From a virus, in IMG/VR virus record IMGVR_UViG_3300024180_000005, positions 16,219 through 80,218 of that record: a stretch of 64,000 bases of DNA. The stretch is one strand, 5' to 3'. Shown one piece after another: positions 35,018 through 43,491 of the stretch. Numbering within the stretch: the first letter of the stretch is position 1; each line of letters begins with the position of its first letter. The notes beneath the pieces were generated by a model. The model made no database searches, had not been told where the DNA came from, and was given only the letters and a program-made list of their open reading frames with translations. The position numbers and the translations under genes are program-made.

Positions 35018-35489
35018 TACGACTAGAAAGACTTCTATTACTAAATTGCTTCAAACCGCTAACTTCTAATAGACTTTTCTTCTCTATAAATTCGGGTATT
35101 ATAAGATCATAATCTTCAGTAGGTATCTCTACCTCTGCAACTATCATATGACATTTATTCGAAAAAATATCTACTTCCCATTTCAAATCAGAGTCTAAAT
35201 ATATTCTTCTTTCTTTAGTTATATATCTACCGTTAGATTTCTTACACTCTTTAACAAATGAGTCGAATTCGTATTTTGATAAGTCTATTTCTTCTTCAAT
35301 ATTCGATATATCAGAAACTCTTGTCTTTACCGTATGAACCCATTTGATACCAGATATGTTAGACTCCATTGATCTAGCTCGTTCCCAAATACCATCTACT
35401 TTAAGATACCATTGTTTGATTTTTATAACCTCATCTGGTTTTAAATCCGGAACTCCTTTTAATAAAAACTTTCTTTCAATCTCTATCAT
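35010..35489 (-). CDS. CYTH-domain protein (triphosphate tunnel family), 159 aa
   Basis: Starts MIEIERKFLL, the ExExK signature of CYTH proteins (class IV adenylate cyclase, thiamine triphosphatase, inorganic triphosphatase). Other tunnel residues are visible: WERARS, KTRVSDISNIEEEIDL, ITKERRIYL, WEVDIF and VAEVEIP. The enzyme should bind a triphosphate with metal ions; which substrate cannot be told. It overlaps the MgtC-like gene upstream by 14 bp, so the pair is one translational unit. Confidence 0.85.
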   Translation of the reverse strand: MIEIERKFLLKGVPDLKPDEVIKIKQWYLKVDGIWERARSMESNISGIKWVHTVKTRVSDISNIEEEIDLSKYEFDSFVKECKKSNGRYITKERRIYLDSDLKWEVDIFSNKCHMIVAEVEIPTEDYDLIIPEFIEKKSLLEVSGLKQFSNRSLSSRIK

Positions 35490-35934
35490 CTTCGCTAATA
35501 TGTTTTTTTACCCAATCTTCTAACTTTTCAAAGTAATATGAAATTGATATCAAACCAATAGTAAGAACTATTGGTGTTAAAATAAGTCCCATTCCACATA
35601 ATATACCTATTGCAGATATAGTCCAAATAAGGGTTGCGGTAGTCAATCCGGTTATTTTATCTTTATTTTGTATAATTGCACCTGCACCCAAGAAACCAAT
35701 TCCAGTTACTATAGTAGATAACATTCTTGTTGGATCAGCCAAATTATAATACTCTGCTGCAAGGAAAGATGTTATTGTAAAAATGGATGAACCAACACAT
35801 ATAAGTATATTTGTTCTTATTCCTGCTACCTTATTTCGTTTCTCTCTTTCGAGTCCTACTAATGCACCACATATAGTGGCAACACCAACTTTTGGTAATA
35901 CACTCAATAGTGTAATTATTTCATTTATAAACAT
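35476..35934 (-). CDS. mgtC: MgtC/SapB-family membrane protein, 152 aa
   Basis: MgtC family signature VATICGALVGLEREKRNKVAG followed by RTNILICVGSSIF, then three or four hydrophobic segments (ILSTIVTGIGFLGAGAII, TTATLIWTISAIGILCGMGL, LILTPIVLTIGLISI). An inner membrane protein; bacterial MgtC aids survival at low magnesium and inhibits F-ATP synthase in pathogens. In a phage it could adjust host membrane energetics or ion balance during infection (inference). It precedes and overlaps the CYTH gene. Confidence 0.9.
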   Translation of the reverse strand: MFINEIITLLSVLPKVGVATICGALVGLEREKRNKVAGIRTNILICVGSSIFTITSFLAAEYYNLADPTRMLSTIVTGIGFLGAGAIIQNKDKITGLTTATLIWTISAIGILCGMGLILTPIVLTIGLISISYYFEKLEDWVKKHISEDDRD

Positions 35935-35995
35935 AATACTATTTATAAAAAATTATGTTTTGTGTTTTAAAAATAGTAAAATTTAATATTACACA

Positions 35996-36007
35996 TTTAA
36001 TATATAT
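35996..36007 (+). promoter_or_regulatory. TTTAATATATAT box, 3 nt before ATG
   Basis: Eleven of twelve positions match; GAT separates it from the ATG at 36011. Confidence 0.55.
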
Positions 36008-36010
36008 GAT

Positions 36011-36445
36011 ATGAAATATTTAAGATTTTTTGAAGCAAAGGACGATTTGGAAAAAGACCATATACTAACTTCTTTAAAAGCATATATGAAAGAGGTTGAC
36101 AAAAACTGGAACTATATAACTCCACTAGATCTCAAAAAAGATTTGGACAAAGATCCGAATAAATACTTTCTACTTGATATAAGAAAACCAGAAGATTTCA
36201 ATACTGGTCACATTAAAGGTTCAAAGAATATCTTTTGGAAAGAATTGCTTGAAAATTTAGACAAACTTCCTAAAGATAAAAAAATAGTTTTAATATGTTA
36301 TGTTGGACATACATCAAGTCAAATGTTGATTTCTCTTCGCATGTTAGGATATGATGTTATATCATTGAAATTTGGAATGGGAGTTTCCCCAGTAGAAGGA
36401 GTGCCTGTTTCGGGGTGGCTTGATTATGGATTTCCTGTAAAATAA
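36011..36445 (+). CDS. tagged rhodanese-like sulfurtransferase, 144 aa
   Basis: N-terminal tag MKYLRFFEAKDD, then a complete rhodanese domain: YFLLDIRKPEDFNTGHIKGS, VLICYVGHTSSQML with the active-site Cys in the CYVGHTS loop, and GYDVISLKFGM. Rhodaneses carry sulfur on that Cys. With the tag, it may be packaged in the virion. It is a single plus-strand gene with its own AT box among minus-strand genes, so it seems separately regulated. Confidence 0.8.
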   Translation: MKYLRFFEAKDDLEKDHILTSLKAYMKEVDKNWNYITPLDLKKDLDKDPNKYFLLDIRKPEDFNTGHIKGSKNIFWKELLENLDKLPKDKKIVLICYVGHTSSQMLISLRMLGYDVISLKFGMGVSPVEGVPVSGWLDYGFPVK

Positions 36446-36484
36446 AAAATCAGACTATTCATCCGATTCTTTCAGTTTCTTATC

Positions 36485-36805
36485 TCATTTTCTTGTTTCT
36501 CCTACGAAAACTATATTATGGTCTCTTACCAGTCTTTCTAAATGAAGATTGTCTTTTTTATATAGATAGAACTTCCCTTCTTTGTATGTCTCAACGAATA
36601 AATATTCTTCACCGTGTAGCTCGACTCCGTATAACCTATCTTCTTTACCAATACCAATCTCTGTATGGTCATTTCGTTTAAGCCAAGTAAGTATTCCGTT
36701 GCCTTCTTCATTTGTCATTATATCGATATATTTAAAAATATACATATCTTCTAATTCGTCTAATATCCATTTTTTTGAATCAACTTCAAAATATACTTTT
36801 TTCAT
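36485..36805 (-). CDS. hypothetical protein, 106 aa
   Basis: Not recognised. Strand-rich and charged (KVYFEVDSKKWILDELEDMY ... EYLFVETYKEGKFYLYKKD). It overlaps the upstream 82-aa gene by 4 bp (ATGA) and is the last of three coupled small genes on the minus strand (36485-37399), probably expressed early from the TATATTTG box at 37422-37429. Confidence 0.6.
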   Translation of the reverse strand: MKKVYFEVDSKKWILDELEDMYIFKYIDIMTNEEGNGILTWLKRNDHTEIGIGKEDRLYGVELHGEEYLFVETYKEGKFYLYKKDNLHLERLVRDHNIVFVGETRK

Positions 36806-37050
36806 ATTCCTAATTCATTTATTTTAAAATCTCTTGTTTCATCCAGATCCAATGTTCTTAGATGTCTTTCATGTACAACTATGTCGTATTCTTCATCATC
36901 TAAAGAAAAGAAAACTCTTATATAGTTTTTGTTTTCAAAAGTAGCTTTATAGATACAACCAGATTTTAGAGGTTCATAGCAAAATTCTCTGATTTCGTTA
37001 TCATCCGATATTAATTTTACATACATATTACATTCCAATTTTTTTCTCAA
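36802..37050 (-). CDS. hypothetical protein, 82 aa
   Basis: Not recognised. Starts MRKKLECNMYVKLISDDNE; an internal Met at position 9 (MYVKLIS) is an alternative start that would shorten the 23-bp overlap with the upstream gene to nothing, and I think it plausible. Strand-rich, with ACKATFENKNYIRVFF-like alternation but no known motif. Confidence 0.5.
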   Translation of the reverse strand: MRKKLECNMYVKLISDDNEIREFCYEPLKSGCIYKATFENKNYIRVFFSLDDEEYDIVVHERHLRTLDLDETRDFKINELGI

Positions 37051-37399
37051 CTATAGTCTCAAGTAATCTTTCCATCTCAGAAGACATTTCTACTTCAACA
37101 TCATCAATAAGGAATCTGTTGATAGAAACAACTGCTTCGTCTAAACAAAAATCAGATGCAGGTGGAGTCCAATAGTCGCCAGGACATTCGTCAAAATATC
37201 CACATAAATTAAGTGAGTATTCTATAACAACACAAACATCTTCGTTTCCAACTGGATTAAAAGAGATCCACTCTTCATCTAAAGAAACAGAACCTTCATT
37301 TTCCAATATCAAATCAGGGAATTTATCACATTTTTTAAAATCACCATCAGAGAATGTTAAGTTGTTGAAATCAATTGTGTATGTTTGCTCTAGATTCAT
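37028..37399 (-). CDS. acidic hypothetical protein, 123 aa
   Basis: First gene of the three-gene unit. Reads MNLEQTYTIDFNNLTFSDGD; acidic, with a Cys-containing middle (LNLCGYFDECPGDYWTPPASDFCL) that might bind metal or form a turn. Ends in a charged helix. The TATATTTG promoter box (37422-37429, minus) is about 22 bp upstream. Family unknown. Confidence 0.6.
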   Translation of the reverse strand: MNLEQTYTIDFNNLTFSDGDFKKCDKFPDLILENEGSVSLDEEWISFNPVGNEDVCVVIEYSLNLCGYFDECPGDYWTPPASDFCLDEAVVSINRFLIDDVEVEMSSEMERLLETIVEKKIGM

Positions 37400-37421
37400 A
37401 TCTTTTTCGTTTTTGTTTCTA

Positions 37422-37429
37422 CAAATATA
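37422..37429 (-). promoter_or_regulatory. host-type promoter -7 box TATATTTG
   Basis: Upstream of the 36485-37399 small-gene unit. Confidence 0.55.
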
Positions 37430-37435
37430 AACACT

Positions 37436-37467
37436 AAAAGCCGAATAGACAACTATTCGGCATAAAA
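37436..37467 (-). terminator. intrinsic terminator
   Basis: Stem GCCGAATAG-TTGT-CTATTCGGC on the minus strand, followed by TTTT; ends the 172-aa gene at 37469. Confidence 0.75.
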
Positions 37468-37468
37468 A

Positions 37469-37987
37469 TTATAAACTTTTACTTTCTTTTCTAAGGAATG
37501 TTAGGTAATCAAACTTCTTAAACTTATTATTGACTTTATCTTTATATCTCTCTGATAAGTAAACTTCATTATTTAATCCTAGTTGTTCTACCCATTTAAT
37601 GAAAAATTCATTTGCTTCATTAAAGTCAGTTGTTCTTAAACTGGCTTCATTATAAGGTTCTATCCCATTTATAACATTCCTATTAATGTGTTTAGTAACA
37701 GTTACTTGATAGTATTTAGTTGTACCATTTGCATCCAATTCCTCTTGTGTAAAGTTTTTTTTCACATTATGAGTACCACGATATCCAGCCTCATTAAATG
37801 ATTCTGAGAACGAGATATGTATTTTATCTCTTCTAAGCTTATTGAATTTACTAGCTAATGCTATCTCACTTCTATGTCTAAAGATTTCAAATAGTGATTG
37901 TATAACCCATCCACCTTTAATTTTCTTAGCTCTTTCTATTACTGTTCCATCATTTGTCATCCGTAGTGTATTTTTATATTCTAACAA
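37469..37987 (-). CDS. hypothetical protein, 172 aa
   Basis: Not recognised. Basic N-terminal half (KLRRDKIHISFSESFNEAGY) followed by a region with NRNVINGIEPYNEASLRTTD and a lysine-rich C-terminus. The TATATTTG box at 37985-37992 overlaps the start codon region, so if that box is used translation may begin at the internal Met at residue 10 (MTNDGTVIERAKKIKGG). Both starts remain possible. Confidence 0.55.
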   Translation of the reverse strand: MLEYKNTLRMTNDGTVIERAKKIKGGWVIQSLFEIFRHRSEIALASKFNKLRRDKIHISFSESFNEAGYRGTHNVKKNFTQEELDANGTTKYYQVTVTKHINRNVINGIEPYNEASLRTTDFNEANEFFIKWVEQLGLNNEVYLSERYKDKVNNKFKKFDYLTFLRKESKSL

Positions 37988-37992
37988 ATATA
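37985..37992 (-). promoter_or_regulatory. host-type promoter -7 box TATATTTG
   Basis: Directly at the annotated start of the 172-aa gene, favouring the internal start at 37960. Confidence 0.5.
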
Positions 37993-38063
37993 ATCATTTT
38001 ATAAAATTCTCTAAAGAAACGACTTATAAAACCAAATAATTTAATTTTTTTCATACTATCTGG

Positions 38064-38546
38064 TTAAGTTAAAAATATGATTGAATCGTATTTTTCTTCC
38101 TCAGAAGGTGTTTGATATGAATCTATCATAGATTTTATAACAAATGGTGGTATCCATTTATTTTCATTGATATTCCTAATCTCATTTCTTTTATTATATT
38201 CTTCCTCGGATAATATTGGAAATACAACTGCAATACGTGAAAAGTTTTTATCAAAGTTATTCAAAGTTGATAGTCTTCTTTTAATAACCATATTAGTCAT
38301 GTCTATAATAACATTCTCTTTTAAAGAATTTGCTTGTTTTAATCGTAATGATAGTACTCGATCGACTTCTTTGTGATCGACCTCTTTAAATGCTAAATTA
38401 TAGTCTCTAGATCCAAAAACTTCCATTACTATCTCGTCACGAGATATAACTTTAGTATCTGAGTAATTTTGTTTTATGTATGTTGATTTGCCCGAAAGTG
38501 TAGGTCCAATCATGATCATAACAAATGGTTCTTTAATATTTTTCAT
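38064..38546 (-). CDS. polynucleotide kinase-like P-loop kinase, 160 aa
   Basis: Walker A in MIMIGPTLSGKSTYIKQN near the N-terminus, then VISRDEIVMEVFG, NVIIDMTNMVIKRR and a C-terminal lid-like region, the layout of the kinase domain of T4 Pnk and related zeta-toxin-like/AAA_33 kinases. Such an enzyme phosphorylates 5'-OH ends of RNA or DNA; T4 Pnk restores tRNAs cut by host anticodon nucleases. Only the kinase domain is present, without the phosphatase domain. The TATCTTTG box lies 4 bp upstream of the ATG. Confidence 0.75.
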   Translation of the reverse strand: MKNIKEPFVMIMIGPTLSGKSTYIKQNYSDTKVISRDEIVMEVFGSRDYNLAFKEVDHKEVDRVLSLRLKQANSLKENVIIDMTNMVIKRRLSTLNNFDKNFSRIAVVFPILSEEEYNKRNEIRNINENKWIPPFVIKSMIDSYQTPSEEEKYDSIIFLT

Positions 38547-38550
38547 AAAT

Positions 38551-38558
38551 CAAAGATA
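38551..38558 (-). promoter_or_regulatory. host-type promoter -7 box TATCTTTG
   Basis: TAnnTTTG, 4 bp before the start of the kinase gene; implies a very short or absent leader. Confidence 0.5.
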
Positions 38559-38582
38559 AGTAATCTTTTTCGAATGAACAAA

Positions 38583-38594
38583 TTTAATATATAA
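38583..38594 (+). promoter_or_regulatory. TTTAATATATAA box, 3 nt before ATG
   Basis: Exact box followed by AAT and ATG at 38598. Confidence 0.6.
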
Positions 38595-38597
38595 AAT

Positions 38598-39395
38598 ATG
38601 AGTGGAATAGTAAGTAAACAAATTTTAAATAAAAACATTTTATTTTATTTCGATGCTGCAAATAAAAAATCATACGATGGTTTTAGTAATTTAGGATATA
38701 GTCTTGTTTTAGGGACAACCGCATCTTTATTAACCGGAGTTACCTGGAGTTCAAGTAATGTAGGAGTTATGAATTTCAATGGTACTTATTCAATCGGTTT
38801 AACAACATATGCGGTAGATTCATGGATTAGTTGTGGTGATAGAATACCTGTTATTGCACCAAGTTTCCCGATAACATTAGAAGCATGGATAAAACCAAGA
38901 AAACTTAATGGTGGGACAGGTCCTGTTACTCAAGGAATTTTTGCATTAGATTCTATGGAACAGTTTCCCGGAAATTATTATGGTGTTGAAATTGTAATAA
39001 CTCCAAATGATGGTTCTGATACTATGAATTTAGGTGCTGGATATTATAATGGTAGTGGGTATGGTGTTGGTTCAAGAAGATCCGGGACTACTAGTATTAG
39101 ACCTGTTATATGTGGTGTTTGGAATCATGTTGTTGCGGTGATTGCGGGTTTAAATGATATAAGATTATATGTAAATGGTGTTAGTGTTTCAAGTACACTT
39201 TCTGGTTCAGGCACGAGCTTAGTATGGAGTGGTGGTTTAGGTAAAACTGTTATAGGTAAAACTGCTGGCTACTATAAATATATTTTTGATGGTGACATTG
39301 CGATGGTTAGAGCATATAATGAATCATTAAGTATTGATGATGTTAAAAGTCAATATAATCTACATACCATAAGATTTGGATTAAAATCAATATAA
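38598..39395 (+). CDS. LamG/concanavalin-fold virion protein, 265 aa
   Basis: One LamG-like domain: DSWISCGDRIPVI, FPITLEAWIKPRKL, VWNHVVAVIAGLNDIRLYVNGVSV and GDIAMVRAYNESLSIDDVKSQY, the same landmarks as the two LamG domains in the 1407-aa fibre. The N-terminus (SKQILNKNILFYFDAANKKS) also resembles the approach to LamG domains in phage fibres. Probably a glycan-binding fibre or decoration protein on the capsid or tail. It is followed 6 bp later by a tagged gene. Confidence 0.8.
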   Translation: MSGIVSKQILNKNILFYFDAANKKSYDGFSNLGYSLVLGTTASLLTGVTWSSSNVGVMNFNGTYSIGLTTYAVDSWISCGDRIPVIAPSFPITLEAWIKPRKLNGGTGPVTQGIFALDSMEQFPGNYYGVEIVITPNDGSDTMNLGAGYYNGSGYGVGSRRSGTTSIRPVICGVWNHVVAVIAGLNDIRLYVNGVSVSSTLSGSGTSLVWSGGLGKTVIGKTAGYYKYIFDGDIAMVRAYNESLSIDDVKSQYNLHTIRFGLKSI

Positions 39396-39401
39396 ATAAA
39401 G

Positions 39402-41162
39402 ATGATTGAAAAATATAATGAGTTTATTTTAGAAAGGATGATTAAAGAGTCTACTCTTTATGTATCTCCTGATATACTTAAAAGGTTACAAAGTATTAAT
39501 AGTGAAATATCAAATGATTTATTAAACCAGTTAGGACAAAATGTAAAACCAGATGTGACTTTCTTAGATGGAAGTGATAAGGATGGTGAACTCACTTTCA
39601 TCACTATGAGGAATGCCGTTAAAAAACTTTCAAACCTTTATAATGGAAATGATAGTCTTGTTAAAAATATTGAGAATCCGGTTGGTGTAAATGCCACAAA
39701 GTATGCAATGGATGTTTCTAAAATGTTGATGAGTGATGATCCTGGATTCTGGACTCAATCAAGAAACCCTATAAAAATAGGAAAACTTATAAGAAAAATA
39801 TTCCCTGGTAAATATTCAGATGTCGATATTGAAAAGTTTGTAAATGAATTTAAGAGTTCTAGTGAAAAGGATGCTGAAAAATTTATATTAGTAGAAGGAG
39901 AAGATATTGATAAATATTATTGGTACGAAAGTTATCGAGAGGAAAAAGGTGATTTAGGAAGATCTTGTATGTCTAGAAAGAAGAACTTATTCGATATCTA
40001 TGTTAAAAATCCAGATGTTTGTAAACTTTTAGTTCTTTTAGAGAATGATAAAGTAATAGGAAGATCACTTATTTGGAAAATATTTAGTAATAATAAATCT
40101 AATGATATTGAGTATTTTATGGATAGACAATATACTATTGAACAATCAGATGTTGTTAAATTTCAAAAATATGCAAGTAATAAGGGTTGGGCTTACAAAA
40201 CATATAATAACCACTATAGCTTTTCAAAAATAACATTCAATGGTGAAGAGTTTTATTGTGATATTATCGTTAAAGTGGATCCCGAAGATTATGAATATTA
40301 TCCTTATATGGATACTTTCAGAAGATACAATTTTATAACTGGTGAACTTTTCAATGATGACGATATATCTAATAATGGTGGTCAATATCTATTAGATGAT
40401 ACTGAGGGTGATTTTACTGAAATAGAAGATGGTAAATGGTCTGAATTTCTTCAGCGTATGGTTAATAGTGAAAATGCGGTTTGGTCGGAACCATACGGTG
40501 ATTATTTAGATGAGACTAGTTCGGTTTATATAGCAAGTGGAGATTTTGAAGGTTGGTATTATGAGGAGGATGATGATATCATATACTCGGATTGGGAAGA
40601 ACGTTATATTCATATAGACGATTGTTTTTATTCTAATGATATGGATGAATATATTTTAAGTGAAAATGCAGTAGAAGGTGTTTATAAGATATTAGATGAT
40701 CTTACTTTTGAAGTAAGTTTCTATCATGAACGTGATGATGAATTGATGACTGTGGATAAGGAATTAGACTGGTATAAAGTTCTTTGTGAAAAAAATAGTA
40801 ATTGGACTAATGTTGATTTTATAAAAAATGACTTAATGAAAAATAACTATAAAAGTTTTCCTAAAAAATTCCTAGTTCATGTTTATAAAGCTGAGGAAGA
40901 AGAAGTGTATCTAACCGTAAGGGATGCTAAGATATTAGGTTTTAAATTTGATAAAGAAGATAAAAAAGAAATATGTGACTTTGAATATCATAAAAAATTA
41001 GAAGATGCTAAACTATTAAGTATTTTGATTGATAAACTTGTAAATGATCTTATTCCAAATACAGAAAATATTGCAGATGAAGGAGAAGATGATATGAAGA
41101 AAATGTATCAAGATCGTATTGATAGAGTTTGGAATAGAATGCCAAATAGTTATGAGGGATAA
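39402..41162 (+). CDS. tagged large protein with PcfJ-like central region, 586 aa
   Basis: N-terminus MIEKYNEFILERMIKES is a variant of the shared tag, closest in form to T4-style xEFIxE. A central segment (residues about 185-260) LGRSCMSRKK ... VCKLLVLLENDKVIGRSLIWKI resembles phage proteins related to PcfJ, with a conserved SCM and a strand-rich core. The second half is very acidic and Tyr-rich (WYYEEDDDIIYSDWEERYIH). Function unknown. It ends in a hairpin terminator, and its start is 6 bp after the LamG gene. Confidence 0.55.
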   Translation: MIEKYNEFILERMIKESTLYVSPDILKRLQSINSEISNDLLNQLGQNVKPDVTFLDGSDKDGELTFITMRNAVKKLSNLYNGNDSLVKNIENPVGVNATKYAMDVSKMLMSDDPGFWTQSRNPIKIGKLIRKIFPGKYSDVDIEKFVNEFKSSSEKDAEKFILVEGEDIDKYYWYESYREEKGDLGRSCMSRKKNLFDIYVKNPDVCKLLVLLENDKVIGRSLIWKIFSNNKSNDIEYFMDRQYTIEQSDVVKFQKYASNKGWAYKTYNNHYSFSKITFNGEEFYCDIIVKVDPEDYEYYPYMDTFRRYNFITGELFNDDDISNNGGQYLLDDTEGDFTEIEDGKWSEFLQRMVNSENAVWSEPYGDYLDETSSVYIASGDFEGWYYEEDDDIIYSDWEERYIHIDDCFYSNDMDEYILSENAVEGVYKILDDLTFEVSFYHERDDELMTVDKELDWYKVLCEKNSNWTNVDFIKNDLMKNNYKSFPKKFLVHVYKAEEEEVYLTVRDAKILGFKFDKEDKKEICDFEYHKKLEDAKLLSILIDKLVNDLIPNTENIADEGEDDMKKMYQDRIDRVWNRMPNSYEG

Positions 41163-41214
41163 AATGTAAAGGTGATTATTATTTGATTGATAATACTCTC
41201 ACCTTTGCATTTTT
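41162..41214. terminator. long hairpin, probable terminator
   Basis: AAATGTAAAGGTGA and TCACCTTTGCATTTTTT pair around the junction of two converging genes, partly inside the end of the minus-strand gene. Confidence 0.6.
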
Positions 41215-41892
41215 TGTACTGAATATTCTATGATAACCATCGATAATTTTCCATTTATCACCTGACTTCTTTACAACTCCTCTAATACCACTATAGATTT
41301 TATCAGAATAAAAATTCAATTCCTTCTTAGATACTTTATCTAAATGACCTTTCGATCCAAATATTATGTCTGTCTTATCTATTGTAATAGATTCATAGTT
41401 TGCATCAACAATCTCTGGTAGAACTTTACCATACTCTAAATTCAAAAGATATTCTACCTTCTCTTTTAAAGTAGAAAGAGAGAATACTAAAAAAAGTTCT
41501 GACTCGATTTTATCTGCGATATTTTCTTTAATTTTAACATCACCTATTTCATCACCATAATAACCACCTTCAATTTCGATATCCCAGTTTTGGTTTTCCC
41601 ATATTTTATATGATCTTAGTATTCTATCAATCGTATAAATATCTATGTCTTTACCTACTCCATAAAGTACTTCGTTGATTGCGTTATTTCTGTCTGCTAC
41701 TTTACCTTGCTCAAAGAAATCGTCATATATTTTTTTAACAATAAAAGATACGTCTACTGATTCAATACACACATCATAAATACTACCACATCTACATATA
41801 CCTTCATCATCACATCCATAATTTTCACAATCATAGCTGTTACTATAGTCTACATAAACGCCGTTGTATTGAAATGTTATATCTTTGAGCAT
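41179..41892 (-). CDS. hypothetical protein, 237 aa, ParB-like C-terminal motif
   Basis: A Cys-rich N-terminus (DCENYGCDDEGICRCGS) may bind metal. The C-terminal KWKIIDGYHRIFSTKNAKVR resembles the DGxHRxxA box of ParB/Srx-like nuclease or NTPase domains, preceded by SGIRGVVKK. This is motif-level only. It overlaps the upstream gene by 16 bp; together with 41877-42598 it forms a coupled minus-strand unit. Confidence 0.6.
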   Translation of the reverse strand: MLKDITFQYNGVYVDYSNSYDCENYGCDDEGICRCGSIYDVCIESVDVSFIVKKIYDDFFEQGKVADRNNAINEVLYGVGKDIDIYTIDRILRSYKIWENQNWDIEIEGGYYGDEIGDVKIKENIADKIESELFLVFSLSTLKEKVEYLLNLEYGKVLPEIVDANYESITIDKTDIIFGSKGHLDKVSKKELNFYSDKIYSGIRGVVKKSGDKWKIIDGYHRIFSTKNAKVRVLSIK

Positions 41893-42182
41893 CTTCTTCT
41901 TAATTTATATTTTTTACCTTCTATAAGTTTAAAACCATAGAATTTACCATCCTTCATTTTGAAGTATATACTTTTTAAGGCATCTGCCGGTAAATCATGC
42001 CAACCAGAATGTACCAACTCTTCTTCACAAAATGGATACCAAGCATTTAATCTATTTACTTTTCTACCATCTATTAAATTGATTGGCTCATCAAAGTATA
42101 AGAAACGTGAATCCCCTAAAGTTTCGTTTTTCTTATAAATAGTCTTTATTCTACCTACTAAATGTGCTTTTATAAAATTCAT
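41877..42182 (-). CDS. hypothetical protein, 101 aa
   Basis: Not recognised. MNFIKAHLVGRIKTIYKKNE at the start and a basic end (KLRRRCSKI). Overlaps both neighbours (16 and 4 bp), so it is translationally coupled. It contains SRFLYFDEPINL and a Trp-rich middle (NAWYPFCEEELVHSGWHDLP). No catalytic motif recognised. Confidence 0.6.
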   Translation of the reverse strand: MNFIKAHLVGRIKTIYKKNETLGDSRFLYFDEPINLIDGRKVNRLNAWYPFCEEELVHSGWHDLPADALKSIYFKMKDGKFYGFKLIEGKKYKLRRRCSKI

Positions 42183-42598
42183 ACATTTTCCCCCTCTACA
42201 AATCCTTTGTGATAATATCTGAAATCATCATATTTAATACCTTCTACTTTATCTAAGTAATTAGTTATTGCACCAATTATATTTTGACGACCATTAGTAT
42301 TGTCTGAATGAACGTACCAACTTTTAGGAAATGGTTTATCATTATCTAAGCAATATCCGATTACATAATCAACTGCATTCTTTCCGGTCATTTCTTTTCC
42401 TTCTTTATCAAAACAAGCCAAATCGTGGTCGAAAGAGATTAAGTCAATGTCGTCGAATTTAGTGTTTATAACGTCTGTAAAGTCGTCATATGTTCTAACA
42501 ATAGTCCAGTCTGAATCTTTAGAATAAGCGGCTCCTAACCCTTTAGAAGAGTTGTGTGCCATACCTGTGGATCTGATATCATCTAAAAATAATTTCAT
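42179..42598 (-). CDS. cyclic-phosphate-processing receiver-domain protein, 139 aa
   Basis: Small receiver-fold protein of the cyclic-phosphate-processing type: MKLFLDDIRSTG, WTIVRTYDDF, LISFDHDLACFD, TGKNAVDYVIGYC, SWYVHSDNTNG. Conserved Asp and the HSDN motif fit this group, proposed to act on cyclic phosphate or ADP-ribose derived ends in RNA repair. A broken paralogue lies at 9796-10159. First gene of the 41179-42598 unit. Confidence 0.7.
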   Translation of the reverse strand: MKLFLDDIRSTGMAHNSSKGLGAAYSKDSDWTIVRTYDDFTDVINTKFDDIDLISFDHDLACFDKEGKEMTGKNAVDYVIGYCLDNDKPFPKSWYVHSDNTNGRQNIIGAITNYLDKVEGIKYDDFRYYHKGFVEGENV

Positions 42599-42599
42599 C

Positions 42600-42770
42600 T
42601 TAGTCTAAATAAATGTTTAATTTTTCTGTAAAGTAGTAATCTAAAAATACACCCTGGTGTATCAACTGTTCATATTCATAAAGATTTGTACAAGTTGACA
42701 ATCTATCGATAATAAAGTTTGCGTAGATTTGTCCAAAATATTTTGCTATTGATTTTAATTTAGTTTTCAT
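42600..42770 (-). CDS. small hypothetical protein, 56 aa
   Basis: From the preferred start at 42770 (MKTKLKSIAKYFGQIYANFI). A longer form from 42830 would run over the TATCTTTA promoter-like box at 42788-42795, so the shorter form is chosen. Helical with aromatic residues, ends LDYYFTEKLNIYLD. Unknown function. Confidence 0.5.
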   Translation of the reverse strand: MKTKLKSIAKYFGQIYANFIIDRLSTCTNLYEYEQLIHQGVFLDYYFTEKLNIYLD

Positions 42771-42855
42771 ATTATTGTTTTTTTTTATAAAGATACGAAT
42801 TTTATATGACTTGAACAAGTTATTATTCAAAAAACATGTAACATCATGATATACT

Positions 42856-43488
42856 TTATAACTTTAATATTTTGTTTTGTTCCTTACCCAATATTTCGAA
42901 TCTCTTCCAGTATCCAGAGCTTATAGACTCTTTGTCTAGTCCTGTATAATATACGGTACCACCAATATCTACTTTAATTATCTTTGGCACATCAAAGTTT
43001 TTGACGTTTTTGTATTTTTCACAAAGTTTTAAATCCGATAATTGTTCGATATAATTGAAAACATGACGATCAAATGAAGATTTCATTCTTTCCAATCTTC
43101 TAAGTTCTTCACCAAGCTCGAATTTTCTTTTGTTATTTAAGATAAAGTCTATCTTTTCTTCTCTACACTTTACAATATCCTTTGAAAAAGTAACTCTATC
43201 TGTTGAGTAGGACCATCCAAAATTGTCGTCTTTTCTTATAGAGTATTTACAAGTGATTCCATCTCTATCAAAGAAGACATGAATTTCACCGCTTTCCATT
43301 GGTTCAACTTCATTTATTATCTTATTCATAAATTCAGAAAATTCTTGTCTTCTTTTAAGTGATCTTTCTTCAACACGAAGATATAGGTCATGTATATCTT
43401 TTAAAGTCCATTCTTTTGGATCTCTGTTGAATTTTAATTTAAACTCATATTCTTTCAAGAAATTTACTCCAAGATTTTTATTATACAT
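42856..43488 (-). CDS. hypothetical protein, 210 aa
   Basis: Not recognised. Largely charged helices (LKDIHDLYLRVEERSLKRRQ, RRLERMKSSFDRHVF) with two strand-like sections (GEIHVFFDRDGITCKYSI). It follows two small genes on the same strand (gaps of 3 bp and a 4-bp overlap), making a three-gene unit from the TATATTTG box at 44006. Possibly a nucleic-acid-associated protein, but nothing proves it. Confidence 0.6.
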   Translation of the reverse strand: MYNKNLGVNFLKEYEFKLKFNRDPKEWTLKDIHDLYLRVEERSLKRRQEFSEFMNKIINEVEPMESGEIHVFFDRDGITCKYSIRKDDNFGWSYSTDRVTFSKDIVKCREEKIDFILNNKRKFELGEELRRLERMKSSFDRHVFNYIEQLSDLKLCEKYKNVKNFDVPKIIKVDIGGTVYYTGLDKESISSGYWKRFEILGKEQNKILKL

Positions 43489-43491
43489 ATT

